Assembly: GCA_003519585.1 (NCBI GenBank)
Contig: DOWL01000009.1
Span: 1 to 10,320 of the forward strand
Direction of reading: 5' to 3'
Length of the DNA stretch: 10,320 nucleotides
Source of the DNA: Nocardioides sp.
Lineage (GTDB): Bacteria; Actinomycetota; Actinomycetes; Propionibacteriales; Nocardioidaceae
Part shown: one piece after another, positions 1-6,318 of the stretch
Position numbering within the stretch: the first letter of the stretch is position 1
Layout: every line of letters starts with the position of its first letter
Program-made: the position numbers and the translations under genes
The notes under the pieces: generated by a model
Seen by the model: the letters and a program-made list of their open reading frames with translations, nothing else
Database searches by the model: none
What the model was told of the DNA's origin: nothing

Positions 1-63
1 GCCGCCCACGCCGCCCACGCCGCCCACGCCGCCCACGCCGCCCACGCCGCCCACGCCGCCCAC
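1..63 (+). repeat. 9-bp tandem repeat GCCGCCCAC, 7 visible copies, inside dinB
   Basis: Seven perfect copies of a 9-base unit run from the first base of the window to base 63. They are in frame with dinB and encode (Ala-Ala-His)7. The array is cut by the window edge, so the true copy number is at least seven. The unit is a multiple of three, so gain or loss of copies would change the length of a surface linker without shifting the frame. Confidence 0.97.
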
Positions 64-756
64 GACCCCGTCGCGTTCGCCGAACACATCCGCGCTCGGG
101 TGCTGGCGGCGACGGCGTTGCACTGCTCGGTCGGGATCGGCGACAACAAGCTGAGGGCCAAGATCGCCACCGACTTCGGGAAGCCGCGGGGGAGTTTCGT
201 GTTGACGGTGGACAACTGGTTCGAGGTGATGGGCGACCGGCCGACCACGGCGCTGTGGGGGATCGGCGGCAAGACCGCCAAGAAGCTCGCGGCGTTGGGC
301 ATCGACACGGTCAGTCAGCTCGCGGCGTCGGACGCGCGGGTGCTGGCCGCCGAGCTCGGGCCGACCATGGGTCCGTGGTACCACCGCATCGGGCGGGGGG
401 TGAGCGACAGCGCGGTGACCGACGAGCCGTGGGTGCCGCGTGCGCACGGGCGTGAGACGACGTTCCAGGACGACCTCGACGACTGGGATCGGATCGCCGA
501 GGAAGTGCGGACACTGACCCGCCAGGTGGTCGCCGACATCGACAAGGAGGGCCGGCCGGCGGCGCGGGTCGGGTTGAAGCTCCGCTACAAGCCGTTCTTC
601 ACCATCAGCCGGAGCCTCACCCTGCCCGAGCCCACCAACGACCCGGTCCGGCTGGCCGACGCCGCGGTCAGCCTGCTGGACCGCGTCGAGCAGGACCGGC
701 CGGTGCGGCTGCTGGGGGTGCGGCTGGAGATGGTGCCTCCCGAGGGTGGCTACTGA
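1..756 (+). CDS. dinB: DNA polymerase IV (Y-family translesion polymerase), 5'-truncated by the window
   Basis: Error-prone Y-family polymerase that copies past damaged bases. The frame is open from base 1 to the TGA at 754-756, giving 251 visible residues; the start and the catalytic palm motifs (first Asp, SxDEA) lie outside the window. The visible part begins with seven Ala-Ala-His units, then DPVAFAEHIRARV, then the family-typical segment CSVGIGDNKLRAKIATDFGKPRG, a helix-hairpin-helix thumb segment (LWGIGGKTAKKL) and the little-finger domain (RETTFQDDLDDW to RLLGVRLEMV). It ends in PPEGGY, with no QxxLF-like beta-clamp motif at the C-terminus. In relatives I know, the palm joins this helix through a short linker, so the Ala-Ala-His run looks like an expansion there. 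The internal ATG at 100 is not the true start, because homology continues upstream of it. The gene converges on the YbdK-like gene with a 40-bp gap. Identity is secure; paralogue type (DinB1 or DinB2-like) is not settled. Confidence 0.93.
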   Translation, partial: AAHAAHAAHAAHAAHAAHAAHDPVAFAEHIRARVLAATALHCSVGIGDNKLRAKIATDFGKPRGSFVLTVDNWFEVMGDRPTTALWGIGGKTAKKLAALGIDTVSQLAASDARVLAAELGPTMGPWYHRIGRGVSDSAVTDEPWVPRAHGRETTFQDDLDDWDRIAEEVRTLTRQVVADIDKEGRPAARVGLKLRYKPFFTISRSLTLPEPTNDPVRLADAAVSLLDRVEQDRPVRLLGVRLEMVPPEGGY

Positions 757-768
757 CGCGGGTCAGCT

Positions 769-782
769 CCGCCGGGCGGCGG
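769..782. terminator. Short GC hairpin between convergent genes (weak terminator candidate)
   Basis: CCGCC and GGCGG arms (769-773 and 778-782) with a GGGC loop lie in the 40-bp gap between the stop codons of dinB and the YbdK-like gene. The position fits a bidirectional terminator, but the stem is only 5 bp and no T-run follows on either strand. In such GC-rich DNA this could be chance. Confidence 0.2.
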
Positions 783-796
783 CGTATCGCTGAACG

Positions 797-1927
797 TCAG
801 CCGAGCTCGGCGCGCAGCTCCTGCACCACCGAGTCGACCACGCCGACCAGGTCACCACCGTTGGCAGCGGCGACGGCCCGCTGGCGTTGGTACGACGCGC
901 CGCGGGTCGGGATGTCGAGCACCGAGGCCAGCTCGGCGGAGCAGCCCAGCCGCTCGGCGACCGGCTCGAGCCGGCCGACCAGGGCAGTGAGGTCGTCGGT
1001 GATGAGCGCCTCGTTCGAGGCGGCGTCGAGGATCACGATGGCGTCGAGGCCGTAGCGCGCGGCCCGCCACTTGTTCTCCTGCACGTGCCACGGCGGCATG
1101 ACCGGGAGGGTCTCGCCCGCGGCGAGCCGGGTGTCGAGGTCGACGACGAGGCACTGGGTCAGCGCGACCAGCGCCGCCAGGTCGGCGAAGGTCGAGACGC
1201 CGTCGCAGATGCGGTTCTCGAGGGTGCCGAGGTGCGGGGCCGGGCGTACGTCCCAGCGCACCTCGCTGAGCCCGTCGATCACGCCGGTGGTCAGCTGGTC
1301 ACCGACGAACCCCTCGAACTCCTCCCAGGTCGCGAACTGGAAGGGCAGCCCGGCGGTCGGCAGTTGCTGGAACATGAGCGCGCGGTTCGAGGCGTACCCG
1401 GTGTCGACCCCGGCCCAGATCGGCGAGGACGCCGAGAGCGCCTGCAGGTGCGGGTAGTGGTTGAGCAGCGACGAAAGCACCGGCAGCACCCGCGACTGAT
1501 CGGGCATGCCGACGTGCACGTGCACACCCCAGATCAGCATCTGGCGTCCCCACCACTGGGTGCGGTTGATCAGCTCCTCGTAGCGGTGACCCTCGGTGAG
1601 CTGCTGCCCGGTCCACGAAGCGAAGGGGTGGGTCCCGGCGCCGAAGAGGTCGATGCCGAGATCGTCGCCGGCTGGTACGACGAGCTCGAGGGTCCGGCGC
1701 AGGTCGGCCATCGCGGCTTCGACTGTCGGACAGATTCCGGTGACCAGTTCGACGGTGTTCTTGAGCAGCTCCTTGTGCAGCCGGCCTGGGTCGGGCAACC
1801 GGGCCTTGGCCCGGGCGAACAGGTGCGCCGCGTCGTTGCGCAGGTCGCGGGTGCGCCGGTCGACCAGCGCCAGCTCCCATTCGACGCCGAGCGTCGGCTC
1901 CGCCGAGGGGTGGAAGTCGATTCGCAC
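797..1927 (-). CDS. YbdK-type carboxylate-amine ligase (glutamate-cysteine ligase family 2, GCS2)
   Basis: ATP-dependent enzyme of the GCS2 family, expected to join a carboxylate to an amine through an acyl-phosphate. The E. coli relative YbdK has weak glutamate-cysteine ligase activity, and the real substrate in actinobacteria is generally not known. The 376-aa length is usual for the family. Visible motifs: GVEWEL at 14-19 (glutamate/metal-binding start), ELLKNTVELVTG at about 53-64, GTHPF at 98-102, HVHVG at 136-140, TLENRICD at 235-242 and ENKWRAARYGLDA at 284-296. The start is GTG at 1925-1927 without a clear Shine-Dalgarno, 12 bp after the DUF402 stop, which suggests it is the last gene of a leftward operon. 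Actinobacteria of this type use mycothiol rather than glutathione, so a housekeeping glutathione role is unlikely; a small-molecule conjugation role is inference. Confidence 0.9.
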   Translation of the reverse strand: MRIDFHPSAEPTLGVEWELALVDRRTRDLRNDAAHLFARAKARLPDPGRLHKELLKNTVELVTGICPTVEAAMADLRRTLELVVPAGDDLGIDLFGAGTHPFASWTGQQLTEGHRYEELINRTQWWGRQMLIWGVHVHVGMPDQSRVLPVLSSLLNHYPHLQALSASSPIWAGVDTGYASNRALMFQQLPTAGLPFQFATWEEFEGFVGDQLTTGVIDGLSEVRWDVRPAPHLGTLENRICDGVSTFADLAALVALTQCLVVDLDTRLAAGETLPVMPPWHVQENKWRAARYGLDAIVILDAASNEALITDDLTALVGRLEPVAERLGCSAELASVLDIPTRGASYQRQRAVAAANGGDLVGVVDSVVQELRAELG

Positions 1928-1939
1928 CCGGTCAGCGTT

Positions 1940-2476
1940 TCACAGCCCCCGGCAGTGGTTGAGCTCCTCGAGCCACCGGGCCGACTGCCCGTCGAACGGC
2001 GCCAGCCCGTCGCGTACGGCGATGAGGATCAGGTCGCGGGTGGCCATGGCCAGGTCGACGATCTCGCGGGGATAGCCGGACTCGACGCGATGCTCGTCGA
2101 ACTCGTCCTGGTCGTCGACGTAGGTCACCTCGTCCAGCCCCTTGACGACGTCGAGGTCGAGGTCGACCGCGCGCACCGTGCGCCCGTGCCACCGGGGCAC
2201 CGTGGTCATGTCGACGTAGGTCCAGACGGTGCCGCCGGGCCCGTGGAACGTCGCCAGCCACGCATGGCCCATGGCGCTGGCGGCAGGGACCAGGCAGACC
2301 TGATCGTTGCTCGTGGTGAGGTCCACGCCTGGCCGCGCCATCCGGGTGCCGGTCGGGAAGCCGAGCCAGTCGCCGGCCTCGTCGCGGCCCAGATAGACGG
2401 CGTCCATCTCCCAGTGCGGCTGGTCGCCCCACTTGGTCATCTCGAGGCGGACGGCGTCGCCGGGCGTCAGAGCCAC
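1940..2476 (-). CDS. DUF402 protein (FomD/Ntdp-like nucleotide phosphohydrolase)
   Basis: A 178-aa protein of the DUF402 superfamily. Characterised members include FomD of fosfomycin biosynthesis, which hydrolyses a cytidylyl-phosphonate, and Staphylococcus aureus Ntdp, a nucleoside di/triphosphatase; both are metal-dependent. Seen here: TVWTYVDM at about 83-90 and two acidic clusters typical of the metal site, DLDLDV at 105-110 and VDDQDEFDEH at 120-129, then the YPREIV helix. The GTG at 2474-2476 is used as start because family similarity begins near GDAVRLEMTKWG; the internal Met at residue 13 is a less likely alternative. No Shine-Dalgarno is visible. A TAGAAC element with 6 bases to the GTG could be a leaderless minus-10. 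It lies 25 bp after the SDR stop and 12 bp before the YbdK-like gene. The family call is firm; the substrate is unknown. Confidence 0.85.
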   Translation of the reverse strand: MALTPGDAVRLEMTKWGDQPHWEMDAVYLGRDEAGDWLGFPTGTRMARPGVDLTTSNDQVCLVPAASAMGHAWLATFHGPGGTVWTYVDMTTVPRWHGRTVRAVDLDLDVVKGLDEVTYVDDQDEFDEHRVESGYPREIVDLAMATRDLILIAVRDGLAPFDGQSARWLEELNHCRGL

Positions 2477-2501
2477 CCGACGGTTCTACCGCATCGGCGG
2501 C

Positions 2502-3344
2502 TCAGCCCAGCGCCGTCCCGTCCGGCCGTACCCGCTTCGAGGTAAGCGCGACGACGTCCTGGTAGCGCGAGCCCAGCACCTTCGCGACGGTGTGTACGGC
2601 GTGGGCGTCGAGGCCGACCAACACCCGGGCGCGGTTCTTCAGGATGCCGTTGACGATGATCTCGGCGGCCCGCTCGGGGGTCATCCTGGCGAGCTTCTCG
2701 TCGAAGTACCGCGCGGTGTCCTCCTTGCTCTCCTTCGCCGAGACCCGTGCGTTGCGGGCGATCGCGGTCTTGATGCCGCCGGGGTGCACGGCGGTCACTC
2801 CCACCGGGTGCCCGGCGATCAGCATCTCCTCGCGCAGCGCCTCGGTCATGCCGCGGACGGCGTACTTGGTCGCGTTGTACATCGACTGGCCCGGCATGGA
2901 GACCAGCCCGAACAGCGACGACAGGTTCACGACGTGGCCGTCGCCGGACGCGATGAGGTGAGGGAGGAACTCCTTGGTGCCGTGGACGACCCCCCAGAAG
3001 TTCACGCCGACGATCCAGTCGATGTCGGAGTACTCCAGGTCGATGAAGTCGCCGGCCAGGGCCACTCCCGCGTTGTTGATCACGACGTTGACGCGCGCGA
3101 ACTCCTGCACGACATCGAGCGCATAGCGCGCCATCGCGTCGCGGTCCGCCACGTCGAGGCGGTCGCTGCGCACCTGGGAGCCGCCGGCCCTCGCCACCAG
3201 GTCGACGGTCTCCGCGAGTCCGGGCTCGTCGACGTCGGAGAGCGCGAGCAGCGAGCCGCGGCGGGTCAGGTCGACCGCGAGCGCCCGGCCGATGCCCGAG
3301 CCGGCACCGGTGATCACGACCACCTTGTCGTCGAGGGTCTTCAC
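2502..3344 (-). CDS. Short-chain dehydrogenase/reductase (SDR), probably NAD-dependent
   Basis: A classical SDR of 280 aa that oxidises an alcohol or reduces a carbonyl. Seen: cofactor motif TGAGSGIG at 12-19, NNAG at 90-93, the catalytic set N115, S142/S143, Y156 and K160 (YNATK), and a PGG turn after the sixth strand. D37 ends the second strand (LALSDVDE), which in this family favours NAD(H) over NADP(H). The start is the GTG at 3342-3344: it overlaps the TGA of the monooxygenase (GTGA, 4 bp) and puts the TGxxxGIG motif at the usual distance. No Shine-Dalgarno is seen, so translation is probably coupled. The frame stays open far upstream to 4211, but that part overlaps the monooxygenase in another frame and is not real. 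Pairing with a Baeyer-Villiger-type enzyme recalls the mymA region of M. tuberculosis, where a monooxygenase and an SDR sit together; that parallel is from memory. Confidence 0.93.
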   Translation of the reverse strand: MKTLDDKVVVITGAGSGIGRALAVDLTRRGSLLALSDVDEPGLAETVDLVARAGGSQVRSDRLDVADRDAMARYALDVVQEFARVNVVINNAGVALAGDFIDLEYSDIDWIVGVNFWGVVHGTKEFLPHLIASGDGHVVNLSSLFGLVSMPGQSMYNATKYAVRGMTEALREEMLIAGHPVGVTAVHPGGIKTAIARNARVSAKESKEDTARYFDEKLARMTPERAAEIIVNGILKNRARVLVGLDAHAVHTVAKVLGSRYQDVVALTSKRVRPDGTALG

Positions 3345-4846
3345 GGCGCCGCCGTCCCGGGCGCGACTTCGAGATAGGCCTCGCCGTCGTACGACGCGAG
3401 CCGGCGCCGGAAGTCCGCGGTCGATCGCGGCCACAGGGTGGTGTTGCGGCCGCGATCGTCGAGGTACCAACTCTGGCAGCCGCCGGTCGTCCACACGGTC
3501 TTGCGCATCCGGCGTTGCAGGGACCGGTTCCAACTGTCGGTCGCGCCCTGCGTCGGCTCCACGCTCACGAGCCCCTCGCGCCGAATCCGGCGTAGCGCAT
3601 CGCGGACGTAGGCGATCTGCGACTCGATGATGAAGATCATGCTGGTGTGGCCCTGACCGGTGTTGGGCCCGACCAGCATGAACAGGTTGGGGAACTCCGG
3701 CACCGTGGTGCCCTTGTACGCCGCCATGCCGCTCGCGCGCCACCGGTCGGCCAGCGTCTGACCGGTGCGGCCGGTGACGTGCTCGGTGATGGGCAGCTCG
3801 GTGGTGTAGAAGCCGGTGGCCACGACCAGGACGTCGATCTCGCGCTCGGCGCCGTCCGCGGTGACCACGGAGTTGCCGGTGATCTTGGCGATCGGGTCGG
3901 TGACCAGCTCGGTGTTGTCGGCGGCGAGCGCGGGATACCACTCGTTGGAGCGCAGCACCCGCTTGCAGCCGAGCTGGAAGTGCGGGGTCACCTTCGCCCG
4001 CAGCTCCGGGTCCTTGATGCCGTGGTTGATGTTGGCGGTGGCCGCCTTCACGGCCGGCAGCGCGAGGCGGGGCTGCCAGGTGAACATCGGGACGTACGCC
4101 TCGTGCGCCCAGTAGAGGCCAGTGCGGTAGGCGCGGCGCAACCCCGGCACCCGCCGCAGCGCGGCCCGCTCGACCCCGCTGTAGACCCGGTCGTTGCGCG
4201 GGATGATCCACGGTGCGGTGCGCTGGTAGACGTCGAGATGTCCGCCGGTCGCAGCCAGGAGCTTCTGAAGCTCGGGGACGATCTGGATCGCCGACGCGCC
4301 GGTGCCGATCACCGCCACCCGCTTGCCGGCCAGGTCGACGAGGTGGTCCCAGCGCGCCGAGTGGAAGACCTCTCCCTGGAAGGTCGCGATTCCCTCGATC
4401 TCGGGCATCCGCGGCTCGGAGAGGCCGCCGGCGCCGAGGATCAGGGTCTTGGACGACCAGGTGCCCTTCGGCGTACGCACGGTCCAGCGTTGCGCCCCCT
4501 CGTCCCAGCGCGCGTCCTCCACCGGGCTGTCGAAGACGAACCGATCGAGTGTCCCGGACCGGGCGGCCACGGCCTTGACGTAGTCCTGGATCTCCGGCTG
4601 CGGAGAGTACGAGCGCGACCAGTCGTGCGGCGCGAACGAGTAGGAGTAGAGCTGGCTCGGGATGTCACACGTCGCGCCCGGGTAGGTGTTGTCGCGCCAG
4701 GTCCCGCCGACGTCGGACCCCTTCTCGAGCACCACGAAGTCGGTCTCGCGGTCCTCCTGCAGCTTGGTCGCCATGCCGAGGCCCGCGAAGCCCGCCCCGA
4801 CGATGACGTGGTCGACGTGGTGGTCCGTCGAGGCGGGAGTGCTCAT
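3341..4846 (-). CDS. Flavin-containing monooxygenase with Baeyer-Villiger signature
   Basis: FAD- and NADPH-dependent monooxygenase expected to insert oxygen beside a ketone or oxidise a heteroatom. It has 501 aa from the ATG at 4844-4846. Domains: FAD-binding Rossmann motif VIVGAGFAG at 14-22; GGTW at 47-50 with YPGATCD at 55-61; the Baeyer-Villiger fingerprint FxGxxxHxxxWD at 156-167 (F156, G158, H162, W166, D167); NADPH motif GTGASA at 181-186; ATGF at 343-346; VGPNTGQGH at 392-400. The frame is open upstream to 4939, but that 31-residue extension is encoded largely by the palindromic repeat and precedes the normal start of the FAD domain. No Shine-Dalgarno precedes the ATG. A TACGTT minus-10 ends 6 bases before it, so the mRNA may be leaderless. 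It overlaps the SDR by 4 bp. The substrate cannot be told; EthA-like and MymA-like enzymes are the closest types I can name. Confidence 0.92.
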   Translation of the reverse strand: MSTPASTDHHVDHVIVGAGFAGLGMATKLQEDRETDFVVLEKGSDVGGTWRDNTYPGATCDIPSQLYSYSFAPHDWSRSYSPQPEIQDYVKAVAARSGTLDRFVFDSPVEDARWDEGAQRWTVRTPKGTWSSKTLILGAGGLSEPRMPEIEGIATFQGEVFHSARWDHLVDLAGKRVAVIGTGASAIQIVPELQKLLAATGGHLDVYQRTAPWIIPRNDRVYSGVERAALRRVPGLRRAYRTGLYWAHEAYVPMFTWQPRLALPAVKAATANINHGIKDPELRAKVTPHFQLGCKRVLRSNEWYPALAADNTELVTDPIAKITGNSVVTADGAEREIDVLVVATGFYTTELPITEHVTGRTGQTLADRWRASGMAAYKGTTVPEFPNLFMLVGPNTGQGHTSMIFIIESQIAYVRDALRRIRREGLVSVEPTQGATDSWNRSLQRRMRKTVWTTGGCQSWYLDDRGRNTTLWPRSTADFRRRLASYDGEAYLEVAPGTAAP

Positions 4847-4852
4847 GGCCCG

Positions 4853-4881
4853 AACGTACAACCAGCTGCTCGGCCGGTCGG
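4853..4881 (-). promoter_or_regulatory. Candidate leaderless promoter of the monooxygenase operon
   Basis: On the minus strand, TACGTT (plus coordinates 4853-4858) fits the TAnnnT minus-10 and leaves exactly 6 bases before the ATG, so transcription could begin at the start codon. At 17-bp spacing lies CCGACC (4876-4881), a weak match to TTGACA through its GAC core. The absence of a Shine-Dalgarno agrees with a leaderless transcript. The perfect inverted repeat begins 5 bp upstream of the minus-35. Confidence 0.4.
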
Positions 4882-4885
4882 GGGC

Positions 4886-4925
4886 AACGTCAGGAATCCC
4901 AACATCTGTTGGGATTCCTGACGTT
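4886..4925. repeat. Perfect 19-bp inverted repeat, 2-bp centre
   Basis: The left arm AACGTCAGGAATCCCAACA (4886-4904) and the right arm TGTTGGGATTCCTGACGTT (4907-4925) are exact reverse complements separated by TC. It lies between the rocD stop and the monooxygenase start, just upstream of the likely minus-35. The A/T-containing arms stand out from the GC-rich surroundings. Possible roles are an operator for a dimeric regulator, a transcript hairpin after rocD, or a copy of a dispersed palindromic element. No T-run follows on the minus strand, which weakens the terminator reading. Confidence 0.95.
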
Positions 4926-4947
4926 CTCGGGCGTTGCAACGGGGCAG

Positions 4948-4980
4948 AACGTCAGGGATCCCTAGATCTGTTGGGATTCC
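4948..4980. repeat. Degenerate second copy of the inverted repeat
   Basis: This stretch repeats the palindrome at a constant 62-bp offset: AACGTCAGG (4948-4956; first copy 4886-4894) and TCTGTTGGGATTCC (4967-4980; first copy 4905-4918). The differences are concentrated in the left arm (GGATCCCTAGA instead of GAATCCCAACA), and the outer right arm is lost after 4980. Both copies are preceded by a related GGGGCA-like lead (4881-4886 and 4941-4946), so a roughly 62-bp unit seems to have been duplicated and then decayed. Confidence 0.8.
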
Positions 4981-4992
4981 GTCAAGCCGCCG

Positions 4993-6231
4993 TCAGGCGC
5001 TGGCGACCACGGCGGCGAGCTGGTCGAGCCCCCAGTTGAGGTCCTCGGAGGAGACCACGAGCGGCGGGGCCAGCCGGATCGTGGAGCCGTGGGTGTCCTT
5101 GGCCAGGACACCGCGGGCCATCAACGCCTCGCAGACCTCGCGGCCGGAGCCGATCGCCGGGTCGATGTCGACGCCGGCCCACAGTCCGCGGGTGCGTACG
5201 CCGACCACGCCGCGGCCCACGAGAGCGTCGAGCCGCTCACGCATGATGACGCCGAGCTCGGTTGCGCGAGCCTGGAACTCCCCGGTGCGCAGCATCTCGA
5301 CGACCGTGAGGCCGACCGCGCAGGCCAGCGGGTTGCCGCCGAAGGTGCTGCCGTGCTGGCCCGGGCGCAGGACGCCGAGCACGTTCTGGTCGGCCACGAT
5401 CGCGGACACCGGGACGATCCCGCCGCCGAGTGCCTTGCCGAGGATGTAGATGTCGGGGACGAGGTTCTCGTGGTCGCAGGCGAAGGTCTTGCCGGTGCGG
5501 CCCAGACCGGCCTGGATCTCGTCGGCCGCGAACAGCACGTCGTGGCGTGTGCACAGCTCGCGTACGCCGCGCAGGTAACCCTCGGGCGGGATCACGACGC
5601 CGCCCTCGCCCTGGATCGGCTCGATCAGCACCGCGACGGTGGTGGGGTCGATCGCCGCCTCGAGCGCGGTCAGGTCGCCGTACGGGACGGTGACGAAGCC
5701 GGGGGTGAACGGGCCGAAGCCGTCGCGGGCGTCGGGGTCGTCGGAGAAGCCGACGATGGTGGTGGTGCGGCCGTGGAAGTTGCCGGAGGCGACGATGATC
5801 GTGGCCTGGTCGGCCGGGACGCCCTTGACCTCGTAGCCCCACTTGCGCGAGACCTTGATCGCGGTCTCGACGGCTTCGGCGCCGGTGTTCATCGGGAGCA
5901 CGAGGTCCTTGCCGCACAGGTCGCCCAGCGCGGCGGTGAAGTCGGCGAACCGGTCGTGCACGAAGGCGCGGCTGGTCAGCGTGAGCTGGTCGAGCTGACG
6001 GTGCGCGGCGGCGAGCAGAGCGGGGTGGCCGTGGCCGAAGTTGAGCGCGGAGTAGCCGGCCAGCAGATCGAGGTAGCGGCGGCCGTCGACGTCGGTCATC
6101 CAGGCGCCCTCGGCGTGGGCGACCACGACCGGCAGGGGGTGGTAGTTGTGCGCGGTCCGCGCCTCCGCGCGCTCGAACTCCGTGGGTCCGTGGTTGGTCG
6201 CGTGCGTGGTGGGTTCCTGGGTGGCCGTCAT
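4993..6231 (-). CDS. rocD: Ornithine aminotransferase (ornithine--oxo-acid transaminase)
   Basis: PLP enzyme that moves the delta-amino group of ornithine to 2-oxoglutarate, giving glutamate semialdehyde (pyrroline-5-carboxylate) in arginine/ornithine breakdown; cytoplasmic. The 412-aa length is normal. Seen: NYHPLPVVVAHAEGAWMTDVDG near the start, LDLLAGYSALNFGHGHP at 54-70, phosphate-binding NTGAEAVETA at 115-124, NFHGRT at 151-156, EPIQGEGGV at 204-212, DEIQAGLGRTG at 237-247 with D237 expected to pair with the pyridine nitrogen, and K266 (LGKALGGG) as the Schiff-base lysine, followed by HGSTFGGNPLA. The YSALNFGHGHP and NYHPLPVV segments favour RocD over ArgD or GabT. The start ATG at 6229-6231 has a strong AAGGAGG six bases upstream. 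It stands apart from its neighbours (87 and 146 bp gaps), so it is probably transcribed alone, perhaps under the palindrome at 6295-6309. Confidence 0.94.
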   Translation of the reverse strand: MTATQEPTTHATNHGPTEFERAEARTAHNYHPLPVVVAHAEGAWMTDVDGRRYLDLLAGYSALNFGHGHPALLAAAHRQLDQLTLTSRAFVHDRFADFTAALGDLCGKDLVLPMNTGAEAVETAIKVSRKWGYEVKGVPADQATIIVASGNFHGRTTTIVGFSDDPDARDGFGPFTPGFVTVPYGDLTALEAAIDPTTVAVLIEPIQGEGGVVIPPEGYLRGVRELCTRHDVLFAADEIQAGLGRTGKTFACDHENLVPDIYILGKALGGGIVPVSAIVADQNVLGVLRPGQHGSTFGGNPLACAVGLTVVEMLRTGEFQARATELGVIMRERLDALVGRGVVGVRTRGLWAGVDIDPAIGSGREVCEALMARGVLAKDTHGSTIRLAPPLVVSSEDLNWGLDQLAAVVASA

Positions 6232-6236
6232 GGTCG

Positions 6237-6243
6237 CCTCCTT
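6237..6243 (-). promoter_or_regulatory. Strong ribosome binding site of rocD
   Basis: AAGGAGG on the minus strand, 5 bases before the ATG at 6231. It fixes the rocD start and contrasts with the monooxygenase, DUF402, response regulator and membrane-protein genes, which lack a clear Shine-Dalgarno. Confidence 0.85.
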
Positions 6244-6294
6244 CGTCGATCAGGGTCAGACGGGGTCGAGGAGCGGCCCGGATGCGGGGCCCAG

Positions 6295-6309
6295 GATTGT
6301 CTGACAATC
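6295..6309. promoter_or_regulatory. 15-bp palindrome, FadR/GntR-type operator candidate upstream of rocD
   Basis: GATTGTC and GACAATC flank a single central base. The inner 11 bases (TTGTCTGACAA, 6297-6307) fit TnGTnnnACnA, the usual half-site pattern of FadR-subfamily GntR regulators. It lies 63-78 bp upstream of the rocD ATG, close to where the promoter should be. TTGTCA inside it (minus strand) could serve as a minus-35, but no good minus-10 follows. A terminator for the histidine kinase, which ends 10 bp away, is less likely because no T-run follows. No GntR gene is in the window. Confidence 0.55.
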
Positions 6310-6318
6310 TGTACGGCG

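Noticed and set aside
887..2545. Long open frame (552 codons) opposite the YbdK-like and DUF402 genes
   Set aside because: Its product is low in hydrophobic structure and has no recognisable motif, and the opposite strand codes for two clear family members. It is a GC-rich antisense shadow; the same applies to the long plus-strand frames opposite the monooxygenase, rocD and the two-component genes.
3345..4211. Upstream extension of the SDR frame
   Set aside because: It overlaps the monooxygenase in another frame, is Arg/Pro/Ala-rich as GC-driven shadow frames are, and the SDR cofactor motif sits correctly after the GTG at 3344.
4847..4939. A 31-residue N-terminal extension of the monooxygenase from an upstream in-frame ATG
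   Set aside because: It is encoded mostly by the palindromic repeat, and the FAD-binding domain has its normal distance to the ATG at 4846. The extension looks like an open frame by chance.
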